A stretch of DNA of 64,000 nucleotides from Acorus gramineus. Lineage: Eukaryota; Streptophyta; Magnoliopsida; Acorales; Acoraceae. Below, in pieces: positions 26,226 to 39,054 of the stretch. The stretch is from assembly GCA_030737835.1 (NCBI GenBank), contig CM060852.1, positions 22,801,868 through 22,865,867 on the forward strand, read 5' to 3'. The position numbers and the translations under genes are program-made. Numbering within the stretch: the stretch's first letter is position 1; every line of letters begins with the position of its first letter. Under the pieces are notes generated by a model that saw only the letters and a list, made by a program, of their open reading frames with translations, was not told the origin of the DNA and did not search any database.

Positions 26226-28936
26226 ATGGCGATGGAAATTACCCAGATTCTTTTGAATGCACAAGCTGTGGATGGAACTGTTCGGAAGCATGCAGAGCAG
26301 AATTTGAAGCAATTCCAAGATCAAAATCTCCCCGGTTTTTTGCTCTCTTTATCGGGAGAGTTAGCAAATAATGATAAGCCGGTGGATAGTCGTAAATTGG
26401 CTGGTTTGATCCTAAAGAACACCCTGGATGCAAAGGAACAACACAGGAAGTTTGAGCTTGTACAGGGATGGTTGTCGTTGGATGCCGCTGTTAAGGCTCA
26501 GATCAAGGGATGCTTGCTGCAGACCCTCTCTTCTCATGTTCTTGATGCTCGGTCTACTGCATCCCAGGTCATTGCCAAGATTGCGGGCATAGAGTTGCCT
26601 CATAAACAGTGGCCAGAACTCATTGGGTCTCTCTTGTCTAATATACACCAACTTCCAGCTCATGTCAAGCAGGCGACTCTTGAAACTTTAGGGTATATAT
26701 GTGAGGAAGTTTCTCCAGATGCTATTGATCAAGATCAAGTGAATAAGATACTTACCGCAGTTGTTCAGGGTATGAATTCTTCTGAGGCGAGCAATGATGT
26801 GAGACTTGCCGCAACTCGAGCACTGGATAATGCATTGGGATTTGCTCAGGCAAACTTCTCGAATGACATGGAACGGGATTACATTATGAGGGTAGTTTGT
26901 GAGGCAACTCTATCCACGGATGTTAAAATAAGGCAAGCGGCGTTTGAGTGTCTGGTTTCAATATCCTCAACCTACTATGAGAAGCTGTCATCTTACATCC
27001 AGGATATATTTAATATCACTTCAAAAGCTGTTAGGGAAGATGAGGAACCTGTTGCTCTCCAGGCTATTGAGTTCTGGAGTTCAATCTGTGATGAGGAGAT
27101 TGATATTTTGGATGAATATGGAGGTGAATTCACTGCTGATTCGGACATCCCTTGTTTCTATTTCATCAAGCAAGCCCTACCTGCTTTGGTACCCTTGTTG
27201 TTGGAGACTCTTTTAAAGCAGGAAGATGACCAAGATCAGGATGAGGGGGCCTGGAATCTTGCGATGGCTGGTGGAACATGCTTGGGTTTGGTTGCTCGGA
27301 CGGTTGGGGATGACATTGTCCCTCTTGTAATGCCTTTCATAGAAGAGAATATCACAAAACCGGATTGGAGGCAAAGGGAAGCAGCAACATATGCATTTGG
27401 TTCCATTCTTGAAGGTCCATCCCCGGACAAGCTCACAAGTATCGTCAATATTGCTTTGAACTTTATGCTTACTGCTTTGATGAAGGACCCTAATAATCAT
27501 GTCAAGGACACCACTGCATGGACCCTTGGAAGGATATTTGAATTTTTACATGGCTCGATTCTGGGCTCGCCCATTATCACCCCTGAAAACTGCCAGCAGA
27601 TCCTTACGGTCCTCCTCCAGAGCATGAAAGATGTTCCTAATGTTGCAGAGAAGGCTTGTGGTGCTCTTTATTTCCTTGCCCAAGGTTATGAGGATGCGGG
27701 GTCATCTTCATCGCCTTTATCTCCTTTCTTTCAGGATATCATCCAGGCTCTTCTCACTGTGACGCATCGGGAGGATGCTGGGGAGTCACGGCTGCGGACT
27801 GCTGCTTACGAGACCTTAAACGAAGTTGTGAGGTGCTCAAATGATGAGACTGCCCCAACAGTCGCACAGCTTGTTCCAGTGCTCATGCAGGAACTTCATC
27901 AGACACTCGAGGCTCAGAAATTGTCATCGGAGGAGAGGGAGAAGCAGAGTGATCTGCAGGGGCTTCTGTGTGGATGCTTGCAGGTCATCATCCAGAAGTT
28001 GAGTTCTTCTGAAGCTACAAAATTTATCTTAATGCAATTTGCAGACCAGGCAATGAGTCTCTTCTTGAGGGTATTCGCTTGCAGGAATGCCACGGTGCAT
28101 GAAGAGGCCATGCTTGCTATAGGTGCCCTCGCATATGCAACAGGACCAGGCTTTGAAAAATACATGCAAGAGTTTTACCCGTATCTGGAGATGGGTCTCC
28201 AGAACTACGAGGAATATCAAGTTTGTTCTATTACTGTTGGGGTGGTCGGGGATCTATGCAGGGCTTTGGATGATAAGATATTACCCTTTTGCGATGGGAT
28301 CATGACCCAGCTTCTTAAGGACCTGTCAAGCAGTCAGTTGCACAGGTCTGTGAAGCCACCTATCTTCTCATGCTTTGGTGACATCGCTCTGGCAATTGGG
28401 GGAAACTTTGAGAAGTACTTGATGTATGCTATGCCCATGCTCCAGAGTGCAGCAGAGCTTTCTGTACATGCTTCAGGAGTGGATGAAGAGATGGTTGAGT
28501 ACACCAACCAGCTAAGGAACGGGATATTGGAAGCCTACTCTGGAATTTTTCAAGGTTTTAAGAACTCTCCCAAGACCCAATTATTGATGCCTTACGCTCC
28601 TCACATTCTCCAATTTCTCGATAGCTTATACATGGAAAAGGACATGTAAGTTTTAATAAACTGCTCTGTTGCCACCTGTCCTTTTATTTATTTTCAACTT
28701 GTCAATTTATTACAACCATATTATAATATTATTTTAGGGATGATGCTGTTTCTAAAACTGCGATTGGAGTCCTCGGAGATCTGGCTGATACACTGGGAAG
28801 CAATGCTGGTCCACTGATCAACCAATCTGTCTCAAGCAAAGATTTCTTGGACGAGTGCCTCTCATCAGATGACCATTTGATCAAGGAATCTGCTCAATGG
28901 GCAAAGATGGCCATCAGCCGAGCCGTCTCCGTCTGA
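26226..28936 (+). CDS. Importin subunit beta-1 (karyopherin beta-1), intact copy
   Basis: Nuclear import receptor. It binds importin-alpha/cargo through its HEAT superhelix, docks at FG nucleoporins and releases cargo on RanGTP. Exon 1 is 26226-28645 and exon 2 is 28738-28936, joined across GTAAGT...TTTTAG within Met of KDMDDAV. The product is 872 residues, close to the about 870 I remember for Arabidopsis importin beta-1. The N-terminal Ran-binding region starts MAMEITQILLNAQ. The acidic loop after HEAT 8 is visible as QEDDQDQDEGAW (about residues 338-349), and HEAT repeats run on to the C-terminal AISRAVSV. A non-coding first exon and 5'-UTR intron precede it. The start codon is the first ATG after that intron. 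It is probably the functional member of the duplicated pair. Confidence 0.96.
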
Positions 28937-30840
28937 TGGTGCTGATGGTCTTGTGGACGTATCTCTCTCTGCATGCATAAGGGGTTTTGTCGAGTCAGGT
29001 CTGGGATTGCATAACATGTGTGGGGTGGGTCATTACCATTTTCACATGGTGGTGGTTCTCAGTGGAGTCGGAGGTCTGTCGTCGTTAACTCTCGCGTCCG
29101 CGCCATTGGAGTCGGGGTTCCCTAAGGGGGAGTGGGTAGTGATGGCCCACTTCTGCTAACTTTGTGGATTGGCTGGACGTGTTTTTATCAAAAACGCGCT
29201 TTGGCTTGTCATTGCTCGTCCATACCATCTTCCCTTACATCATTCCCACATGGTCCTGCTCCGATTTGCATTACATCGAGAGACCTGCTTGTTCTCTAAT
29301 TTTCTTAGATGGGAAAGCAATCGATGATCAGGTGTCCCAAGCGAGTGGCGCTCGAATATCGGCGCAGGAGTTTTCGGTGCTGAAGCGCCTATTACAGAGT
29401 CAAAAAAACATACACAGTTTGTCCATCCCGTCTGCATTTCTATTTTGTTTTATTTTCTTTGAAATCATTAAAGTCTGCATTGTTTCGGTGTTGGTGTCAT
29501 TGCATCATTTCCCTTGTCCATGTATACTTGTCCAGTACTTGTTAGTTCTCTTTGTAGTGGCTTTCAAGGACTGCATTGCTCAGTCGTTATTGGTTAAGTA
29601 TTTATATCATGCATCAGTCATATTTTATTTTAATGTCTGAATACTCATTTGTGTTATTTTTCATTTCTTTCGTCATCATCCTTACCTCTTCTCATGGTGT
29701 TGTGTGATGTTCTGTAATCTGTTACAACAATTTTGTTCTCTTGGAGGATGGCTGTCGGCTTTTATAAGGGTGTCGGTTCGGCCTTGAAATGGAGTTATTG
29801 TATTTTGTGAGCTCCATTATTTTTCCAGACATAGGTTGTATGAAATTTTTATGGCCTTTTTTCGAGCCATCCGAATGACGGGGAAGAAATCTTTTCCTGT
29901 TTTGTTACATATGCCTGTTCTTTCTCTAGCTATAATAACTTGACTCAATAGCCTTAGATATCAGAGTGGAATCCACTATTTATCATTTTAATCTCAATTG
30001 TTCTTTAAGTTGCAGGTTATATGGTATTTTTATGGTCTTGGAGCGATTTAGATGATGTAAAGCGTACAGGCAAGTAATTTGTTTTTGTGGCCCTTTCTCC
30101 TTTTCTTTTGATGACCTTTTTTTTTTTTATGTGGAAACTGATGGTGTTCACCATTTTATTATTCGAGGAGAGAAGATGCCCAAAGAAAGGGAATTACAAA
30201 GATTAAAACAAAAGAGAGAGAGAGAGAGAGAGAGAGAGTACCGAAGCGAAAGCAGGTAGAAGAGAGCTCTACTTAAGGTCCATCCAGAGCTTCGCCAACT
30301 ACTCCTAAATCAGAAGATGACCTTGATAGCACTACGGATGTTGCCCCCTCACATAGATGCACATCTGATCTCTGATTCTCAAATATTTACCGTATACGGG
30401 TGTCCCCACTACATATATATAGTGTGGTTTCTTGGCAGCTAAATAGACCAAATCACAGCAGGAATGAAGGATGGAGGAATTCTTTTTTCCTCCAGAGCTG
30501 TCCATCCCTGTTGCCATACACAACCACAGTGGATGAAAATTTTGACCTTTCTTGTTATGGTTTGCATGTGCTGACATGCTGTTATATTTGTTTGGATGTG
30601 TAGTCTGGATGTTGCGATGGTGTGTTTTGTCATGAGTGTTTTTTTTTTTTTTTGTTAATTCTATGAACACCCTTTGTTTTCCTTAGGGCCAATAATGTTT
30701 TGTTTTGGAGTGCTGAATTGTTTTATATGGAAATTTTTGTGAATGAAATACAATTGGATAAGGTTATTGAATGATTTTGACCTTGCTAAATTATTGATGA
30801 GCAAAATTTTGAGTGGGTCTTGTTTTTTTTTTGGTAAGTT
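28937..30840 (+). other. 3' flank of importin-beta copy 2
   Basis: This parallels the copy 1 flank up to about 30800. An insertion of roughly 400 bp (about 30110-30520) is absent from copy 1. It contains a (GA)n run at 30212-30238 and may be a retroposon tail. A 158-codon open frame at 29164-29640 is not kept in copy 1 and is treated as UTR. No separate gene is seen. Confidence 0.55.
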
Positions 30841-31812
30841 GACATTGTTAAAAGAGCTTTGATACACAGGCCCAGTTTATAAGCTCCTTCTATAGGTCCT
30901 ATGAGGTATCAAAATGTTATTAGTTATTTGGTTGATTTTTATAAAAAGATAAAAAAATAAAATACAAATCTACTCTTAATTAAAACACACATTTTCTCAT
31001 TACATTTTCCTCTTTTTGTGTATTTATCATAATTTATCTTTCTTTTATCATTATATGTTTTTGATGTTACTGTTGTATACAATGTAACTAATTTTCATTC
31101 AATGTAACTAATTTATGTTAAAAATGTAAATCACGTGTAAATTATTTGGAATTATCTATTTCAAACTGTAAATAAATTCTTCTGAATCAAATGTCATTTC
31201 AACATACGTACATTTTCTTTTGAATCAAATGTCATTCCAACACTTGACACGATTGCTTCTGCACATTGCTGCTCAACTTCAACAATAAAATCCTTCTTCG
31301 GATTGCCTTCCAAGGAAAATGTAACTGACTATACAAATGTAGTTAACTTTTTACAAATAACGGACTTCTTTTGAAATGTAACTCACTTTCAAAGAAAATT
31401 AAAAAAAACAATGTATAAGTGTTACTACACATTTAAAAATAAATTTTAAATCAAATAAAAAAGAAAATTTTAAACGAATTTAGAAGATTTGTGTTAGATC
31501 ATCTAAAATGAAAGAACCAATAAAAATAATTTACTATCAAAGATCAGATTCAACAAATATAAATTTGTAAAATCAAGTAATTACACACAACTGCATAAAC
31601 ATAAATCATTTCCGATTTGGTGCTAGGTGTTTTTTAAAAACAATAATGATGTTTTAAAAAGGAAATGAACTATTGGTTATGGATGTATAAATAATTCAAT
31701 TAGAATGAATCTGAAAACAAAACAAGAAACGTGAATTATAAATGGAAATGATTTATTGTCACCGTCATTAATTTTATATAGGTGGAAGAGAGTAATTATT
31801 ACCGTCTCCTTA

Positions 31813-32080
31813 ATTATGGGAACAGTTACCGAATAAAGAAAAAACCACAAAAAGGGTAAAACATGTATTATACATATGGGGCTTATAAAAATGGTGCCTG
31901 TCAATCATTTTCCTTGTTAAAAATATCTACTTCCATTTATTATTATGGGAACAGTTACCGAATACAGAAAAAACCACAAAAAGGATAAAACATATATTAT
32001 GCATATGGGGCTTATTGGGGCCTATAAAAATAGGGGCTGTCAATCATTTTCTTTGTTAAAAATATCTACTTCCATTTATT
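31813..32080. repeat. Tandem duplication of a ~129-bp unit
   Basis: The segment from ATTATGGGAACAGTTACCGA at 31813 recurs from 31942 with a few changes and a 10-bp insert (near 32015). Both units end AAAAATATCTACTTCCATTT. The duplicate is local and recent. The rest of 30840-32200 is AT-rich with no gene seen. Confidence 0.85.
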
Positions 32081-32204
32081 AAATGGATTATGAGAATAAA
32101 GGAGAGAGAGAGAACATCAAAGGGAAATAAATCAAATAATTTGTAATGCCCGTCATCCCCGTAAATTCATTCTCCCCCCGTATGGGTTGTGACATTGGGT
32201 TATT

Positions 32205-32640
32205 CACTCCTGATAGCTATACTAGAATAGATAACAATTCAGACTGAATAAGCAATTTTTTGTTTGGTTGCATTTTCTGTTATTCTCATTGGAAAACGTA
32301 AAAATGATTTTTTTGTTGTTTGGTTCATCTTGGATAAAGTGATGATAAATGTTTGATAATGGATGACTTTTTAAATGACAACTATACCCCTAGGTATAGT
32401 GTGAGAAATGTATGATTGATTTGATAGATGTGACAGTTTTTGAAATCTGTGTGAGACTGTTAGATGAGATAAATTTTTTAAAATAACAGAGAAGGGTATT
32501 TTTATCCATTGGCATAGATAATGCCTGCTAAGCAATTCCAACATTTCCTTAGAATAGTTATCAAGCTTTATCCTAGTTTATCCAGACATAACTATCACGG
32601 TTTATTATGTCAAAACAAACAACTTTTTTTTACTATTCTC
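32205..32640. mobile_element. MITE-like repeat, family member a
   Basis: It shares the blocks TGTTTGGTTGCATTTTCTGTTATTCTCATTGG-like and 'GGATAAAGTGATGATAA' with two further copies near 32935 and 39055. Typical 'TTTGGTT'/'CCAAAC'-style ends are eroded, so the limits are approximate. It has no coding sequence. Confidence 0.4.
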
Positions 32641-32934
32641 CTGTATTTTTTCTTATTTTGGACTTATTTCTCACGCCATACAGGGGTCTGAGTATAAAAT
32701 TTATAAGAGGAAAATGTTATGTTGACTCCTATTTTCAATCTTATTTATAGTGTGCAGATATATTTTTTAAGTATATATGTTATTAATAAAATATGTTATT
32801 AAAATCAAAATACATGCCTATATGAATTAATTACATGCATTTTATTATGATATATAGCATATATTGACATTTGGTTTCGAGTAGCAAGTAGCATGCGTCG
32901 CTCGAGACCGAGTTTGGAGGTGGTAGCTTGCAAT

Positions 32935-34105
32935 CATTAAATACCTATTCCAGAAATTGTTCATTTTATCAATGGAATAAGTGATTTTGTGTTTGGTTGT
33001 GTTTTCAGTTATTCTCGTTGGGAAATGTAATAATAAAGGTTGGAGTGTTTGGTTGATGAGGAATAAAATGTGAATAAGGTGTAAAAAGTTGATTTGACAT
33101 GTGGACCCCATTGATGTATAAAAGGTGATGACAGATGATTTGATGTGATGACATGTGATTTGATAGGTTGACCCCCTTATATCAGTGGAGGAATAACACA
33201 ATTCCATGGGAATACTTGAAATACAAATACCAGCTTATTCTCACCTTGTAAGTGACCGAATTAGTCAATGTCAAATAGGCACAAGGGCTGGGCTAGGAGC
33301 AGCCCCATGTTGATAAAAATGTGGGCCAAAGGAAGGAGAGCCCATGGGCCCAAAATTCCACCAACGGCTCGTATAATCCCGCCTTCCGTCGAAGGTCGGG
33401 CAGATGATCAAGCCCGACCTTAAAAGGGCAACCATACGCCGATTCGTCTCAAGACAGGAGTCAAACATTGCCAGACCCTAAGGTTAAGCCGACCCAAGGG
33501 CCCTCCCCTGCAGAAGAACGGTTAGTAAAGCGAATATTCCCTGACAATGGAAAAGGACAGGTTGTCAAAAGAACGGTTATGGTATGATGATCCCTAGGAG
33601 CCACATGTCCAAGGATCCTGAGGCCACATAGAGATTCTATATCGTGATATGATCACCCCACAAGGCCGAGCTCGGCACACCCTTATGGAGTATAAAAGAG
33701 GAGACTTCCCCTCCTTTGTGAGGTATGCAAACACTGACTCTTTCTCCTACTAAGACGGAATGACTCTAAGTTCCTCTTCTTCCCTAAAGGGAGAGATTAC
33801 TGACTTGAGTGTCGGAGGGGCGTTAGCAGGCACACTGGTGTGAGTTTCAGGTACCCAAAGTCGCAGGGGAAGGAAGGAGGAGCTAGACGATCAAGGAGAC
33901 TGCAGGCGGTGATGAACTAACGCGAAGGGAAGAACCAGCCCACGCCATCTCGGGTCTACATCTAAAGTTCGGATCAGCGAAGATCCGGCCCAAGAGGAGA
34001 GAACCGGATTTCATCCCCCACACACTTAATTCTACATAGCTATACCTTCTTATTCTTTTTACCCAAACCCCTATTCCACCCCTATTCCTCTAGCCAAACA
34101 GCCCC
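32935..34105. mobile_element. MITE-like repeat, family member b, interrupted
   Basis: The left part (32935-33245) and right part (about 34026-34105, ending CTCTAGCCAAACAGCCCC) line up with the two halves of member c at 39055-39480. The GC-richer LTR-like block sits between them. The block therefore inserted into an existing MITE. Confidence 0.45.
33246..34025 (+). mobile_element. LTR-like block (probable solo LTR fossil)
   Basis: About 780 bp, GC-richer than its surroundings, beginning near TGTCAAATAGG and ending near CCCCCACACA (TG...CA form). A TATAAAAGAGG box lies at 33691, followed by a pyrimidine-rich stretch, as in plant LTR promoters. It splits a MITE. I could not find a clean target duplication, so both the exact ends and the Gypsy-type assignment are guesses. 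It looks broken and carries no coding region. Confidence 0.45.
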
Positions 34106-34109
34106 AAAG

Positions 34110-34860
34110 AGATTTGGTGCGGTAAGATCCCTGGCTAAAATATCCCAATACTTCATTATGACTATGGTGTGGTCGATTTAGCTAAATAGGAATCTCGCTA
34201 TCTTTAAGGGGTGTGCACCATATGTAGAGAATATTTGCGAGGGGGAGACTGACTAGATTCATCGTGGAGTGGGGTTGATATTGTGCGGGGGCAAACGGTT
34301 TTTCCTTTATCCCCTCGTTGGGGTGCCATAAATAGATATCTCCCATACTTTTAGTAGTTTGAGGCTTTTTGTGGAATGGTTTGTGTATTTGCTGTTTTGG
34401 GCTTTCTTTTTTATTAATACATAGGAGAAAGGCCAACCTTTTTTTTATAAAAAAATAGCATATATCGACTTGATTGAGTGTATATTGTGTTAAAACTATT
34501 TTATATATTGTGTTAGTATTGTGATGCATGTAAAATTGAATGTATCAACGCTCTTTATAAAGACAATGATATACTTAGATATGCTTAAATAATTCATGTG
34601 CAATCCTAATCAAAATGTGTGCGGTTAGGCAATTATATATTTGATTAAAAAAAAAGCAAAATGTAAGCCTTTATCCATTCTGGTACATTTTTTTTTTTTT
34701 TGTGAAAGCATACACTTTATTATATAGATATATTTTTTTAAAAAAATAAAAAGACATTGACATTGCAAAAATAAACATAGTAAGCCACTCTCTTGTAAAA
34801 CCCCAACTCTCACCCTTCTTGGCTTTGAAAACCCCCCTCCCCCTCTACACACACACACCT
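34110..34860. other. AT-rich intergenic DNA
   Basis: Low-complexity AT-rich sequence with poly-A/T runs (34648, 34687, 34735). No gene or recognisable element. Confidence 0.55.
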
Positions 34861-36799
34861 TACCCGTTCGAATCCCCAACAGATCTCTCATTGTCCGGCC
34901 CTCGTCTCACGACCCTTTTCGCCCGGCCCACTTTGGGGTTTAGTAGGGGAGGAGTAGAGGGTGGTGGAGATGGAGATGATGGTGCTAAAGCAGGTGTGCG
35001 AGTGTGGATGAGAAGGTGGATTTGGTGCAGGACGGGGCGTGATTGGTGATGGTGGTGGAGGGGAGACATAGGGTTGGAGGAGGCGCCGAAGCCAAACAAC
35101 CTCAGCAGTAGCAGATGCCATAGCAGGATATTCAGCCTCAGCACTCGAACGAGAAACAATGTCTTGTTTCTTGGCCTTCCAAGATATAAGAGAGTCCCCA
35201 AGAAAGACACATATACCAGTTGTGGATTTTTGATCTGTGACATCTCCTGCTCAATCTGCATCAGTATAATCGCGAAGTTCAAGAGTAGAAGAAGACGGTA
35301 ACAGCAGAGCACGAGATATAGTGCCACGTAGATAGCGTATAATCCGAAGAACTACTGCATAATGAATAGTACAAGGGGTAGCAACAAACTGACTGACAAT
35401 ATGCACAGCAGAGGCAATGTCAGGATGAGTGACAGTGAGATAGACGAGGCTTCTAACAAGCTGTCTATAACGAGTAACATTAGAAAGTGGTTCTCCATCG
35501 TCAGGTCGGAGCTTAGCATGAAGCTCAATAGGAGTGGGAGAAATGCGATCATCAGTCAGACATGCACGGTCGATCAAGTCAGCAGTATACTTGCGTTGGG
35601 AGAGAAGATAACCACGCGGAGCAGAAGCAACTTTCAAGCCTAGAAAATAGCGAAGTTTGCCAAGATCTTTCATCTCAAATTGACACTGAAGATGTTGCTT
35701 GACCGATTGTATATGAGACGAATCATCGCCGGTGATGATCATGTCATCAACATAAAGCAGCAAGATAGTACGATGAGGACCAGAGTTGTGAACAAATAAA
35801 GCTGGATCAGAGGAACTCGGAACAAACCCAGCAACACAGATAGCATCAGTGAATCGAGCGAACCAAGCACGAGGAGCCTGCTTGAGACCATAGAGAGCGC
35901 GATGAAGATGACATACATGACCAGATGGATGAGGAAGACCCGGAGGAGGAGTCATGTAAACCTCCTCTGATAAATCACCATGAAGAAAAGCGTTCTTGAC
36001 ATCAAGCTGATAAATGGGCCATTGACAAACAAAAGCAACAGAAATCAAAGTACGAACAATCGTCATCTTTGATACAGGAGCAAATGTCTCATCATAATCA
36101 ATACCATGCATGCTGCTGAGTGAAACCACGGGCAACCAACCGAGCCTTGTGACGCTCAATCGAACCATCAGAGTTGGTCTTGATCTTATAAACCCACTTA
36201 CAGCTGATAGGAGTCTTCCCTGGAGGAAGTGGTACAATTTTTCACGTATGAGTGCGTTGTAATGCACTAAGCTCCTCTGCCATAGCACCTTCCCATTCTG
36301 GAATGCCGACAGCCTCACGATATGATTGGGGCTTCCCATCATATGACTTCTCAGGCATCTTTTATTAGTCATCCTACTCGCATGTTTCCCACTCCTGTTA
36401 TTCGTACGGCAGATGGGACTCTTCTGTCTGTGTCGAGTTCTGATTCTCTTGTTGATCATTCTCATTGATTTTAACTTCCTGATGTTTTTTATGTTCCTGG
36501 TCTATTACTAAATTTGCTTTATGTTGGTCAAATTGCGGATCATGATTGTCTCATTACTTTTGATTCTTCTATTTGTTCTGTACAGGATCGTCATACGGGG
36601 AAGCAGATTGGAACATGCTCTAGACGCGATGGGCTCTACTACATGGATCATCTTCATATTCCTTCGTCTTCTGCAGCTTCTGCTCGCTTGATTTCTTCTT
36701 CTCCTCCCTCCTTTGATGTATGGCACCGTCGTCTTGGCCATCTCTCTCCTCCAAGACTTCGTTATCTAATAAGTACCGGTGTTTTAGGTTCCTTTTCAA

Positions 36800-37206
36800 A
36801 AGCTGGATGGTGCGGCAGGGTGGCAGAGCAGCGCGAGGTGGTGCGGCAGGGCGGCGCAGCAGCGGCACAGATGCGGCAGATCTGCGCGAGGACAGCCGTG
36901 AGGCTGCGCGGCAGGGCGGCGTAGCAGCGGCATAGATGCGGCAGATCTGTGCGAGGACAACGGCGGGGCTGTGCGAGGCGGCGCAAGAGGGCGGCGCAGC
37001 GGCGGCACAACGGTGGAGCAGGAACGACGCGACGGCGACACAACGGCGCAGATGCGGCAGATCTGTGTGGGGCAGCGACGGAGCGGCGTGGGGGCGGCGA
37101 ATCTGCGCGGGGTGACACGAACGGGGCGACGGACAACGGAGCGTCGACGATCTCGCGAACGGAGAGTAACGCCAACAGAAAATCAAAGAAAAAACATTGG
37201 ATTCAA
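36800..37206. repeat. GC-rich leader with repeated ATGCGGCAGATCTG motif
   Basis: A GC-rich tract in AT-rich DNA between the Copia primer site and the internal pieces. ATGCGGCAGATCTG recurs at about 36869, 36934 and 37050, with smaller GCGGC-type repeats between. It is open on both strands, but only as repeat translations rich in Arg, Ala and Pro. Confidence 0.6.
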
Positions 37207-37218
37207 GCTCTGATACCA

Positions 37219-37327
37219 TGTTAGAATATGAAAAGAATGAATAAAGAATCTTATTAGGGTTTGTATCAAATATTTATAGTACAAAAATGAAAACAGGAAA
37301 AAGACTAATCTACCCTTAACCCTAACA
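37219..37327 (-). repeat. Copia terminal repeat (109 bp) with adjacent primer-binding site
   Basis: The segment has TGTTAG...CTAACA ends. Directly inside it (37218-37207, minus strand) is TGGTATCAGAGC, the initiator-tRNA-Met primer site usual for plant Copia elements. Such a short LTR resembles the Ale/Retrofit group. That placement is inference. Confidence 0.7.
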
Positions 37328-39054
37328 TATATATACATTTAACACGGATAATCAAAGGTTTTATATAGATATTCCAACTTTTAAGGGTTGATATATCAGT
37401 CGTTTGTTAGAATTCCATAAGTATTTACATAATGGATAAGGTGGAATACCGAATAAATTCGTACGTTAGAATATGATGAAATAAGGTAGTATTGATATTT
37501 TAGGTTTTTTTGGAATTAAGTTATTCCACCCAATCTATGTCACTATTATAAAGGATGCTTAGCTTATTTGTCAAATCACTTAATTACTTTTTATAAATGT
37601 GCATAATTCACATATCAAATTAATATTTTTTTATATTATATAAATTTTTATTCACATCTTATTTATCTTTGGGACCATTATTTCCACCCCTATATTTATT
37701 TAACCTATCCCGTTAACTTACCCACCCATTAATTTTTTAAAAACCATAAGCCCACCACACAATAAATAGATGACATGGTACACTGCAAACCCACCCCTAC
37801 CATTTTGGAAGCCCTTTTCTCTCATTTTAAATTTTTGGTTTTTTTATGAATGATTTTTTTTTGGAGGGGAAGAATGGTTGGGGATAAATGGCACTGTTTC
37901 TGAAAAAATAAAAATGTGATGGAGGGATGAAAGGGCGCCGCTGCGGCAAGTTCACCGGAGGAAGATAGCGGGGGAAGCGAAGGGGGAGAGGGAAAGAGAG
38001 AGAGAGAGAGAAGATCGGGATGACTGATGAGTGTTGGTTTGATCTTGGGGTGGGTTTCTCTCCATCAAAAAATTCAAATTTTTTTTTTTAATGGAGTGGG
38101 GTAAACAAAAGAAGGGGTAAAAATAAAATGTACTCTTCATCTTTTATCTACAATTTAATCATTTGTCAAAAACTTTACCATTATGTTTTCAATGAAAATA
38201 ATTATAAATACCTCAAAAAGAAAAATAATGTATTCCACTAGCAAAGTTAACTCAATGAATCTAATTCCTCTATCCAAATTGGAAAAAAAAAGTAAGAATT
38301 TGTTTGGATAAGTGGGGTGCACGATGCACCAGTAAAATGAATAGATGGTTACCCATGATGGTATGTGAAAGTTTGTGGTCAAAGGAGAAAAATTTACATT
38401 TTTTTTTTGGGTTGCAGGAAAGAATGTCTTTGAGTGGTCAAGCTCTCAGTGTGGGTGGAGGCCACTCATCCTTTTCATGGTCTCCAGTTCCACCACTATG
38501 GTGAGTGTGGGCATTGTTCATATATGCAGCAATGTGTCCAGGAGTATATGCGATCGTATATGCAGTTCAGTCCAAAAATTGAATCCCATAAGGTCAAACG
38601 GTCCAATATACGGTTCAGGCCTGCATATGCGGTCTCTTTGTGGATTATGTCGCTGAACAATTTTTATTTTTTTTAAGGGTTCACATGATTTGAATATAAA
38701 TTTTTAGGGTGTTTTTATGTTAATGAAAGATGGTTTTGAATAGTTTTATGCTTTTTTTAGATGTTAGGGTTGTTTTGGAAGCTTTATAGCTTAAGAAGTT
38801 TTATAATTTTATACCTAAAAAGCTAATGTCAACTTACTTTTGTTGTTCAAATATTTTATCTGATCAAAGTCTTTTGTTATAAATTAATAATAGATATACG
38901 TAATTATCTTATTATCTATAACACTGCATATACTCTGTGCGGTATCTTAACCGCATACAAACCACATACTGTATTTCTAAACACTGACTGTGGGTGACTG
39001 AAGCCCCTCTTATTCTCTTGCACAATGTGTGTAAAGTTTAGTATATGTTTGGAC
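37328..39054. other. Intergenic DNA without a recognised gene
   Basis: AT-rich, with a short GA-repeat patch at 37995-38012 and a mildly GC-richer zone at 38400-38660. That zone has open frames on several strands but no recognisable protein. Confidence 0.5.

Larger units (their letters stand above)
34950..37327 (-). mobile_element. Rearranged Ty1/Copia remnant
   Basis: Fossil of a Copia element. On the minus strand, 36465-35060 shows the Copia reverse transcriptase/RNase H region: YDETFAPVSK, LDVKNAFLHGDL, LYGLKQAPRAW and YVDDM. A terminal repeat (37219-37327), primer-binding site and GC-rich leader lie upstream in the same sense. Between them, 36365-36790 holds a Copia protease/pre-integrase stretch (WHRRLGHLSPPRL) on the opposite strand, so pieces have been inverted or come from two elements. 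It is broken in several places, and the capsid region and a second terminal repeat were not found. Confidence 0.85.

Noticed and set aside
29164-29640. 158-codon open frame after importin copy 2
   Set aside because: Not conserved in the matching copy 1 flank, no recognisable domain, lies in the probable 3' UTR.
36620-37224. Arg/Ala/Pro-rich reading frames on both strands
   Set aside because: Translations of the GC-rich repeat in the Copia leader; both strands are open equally, which is a composition effect.
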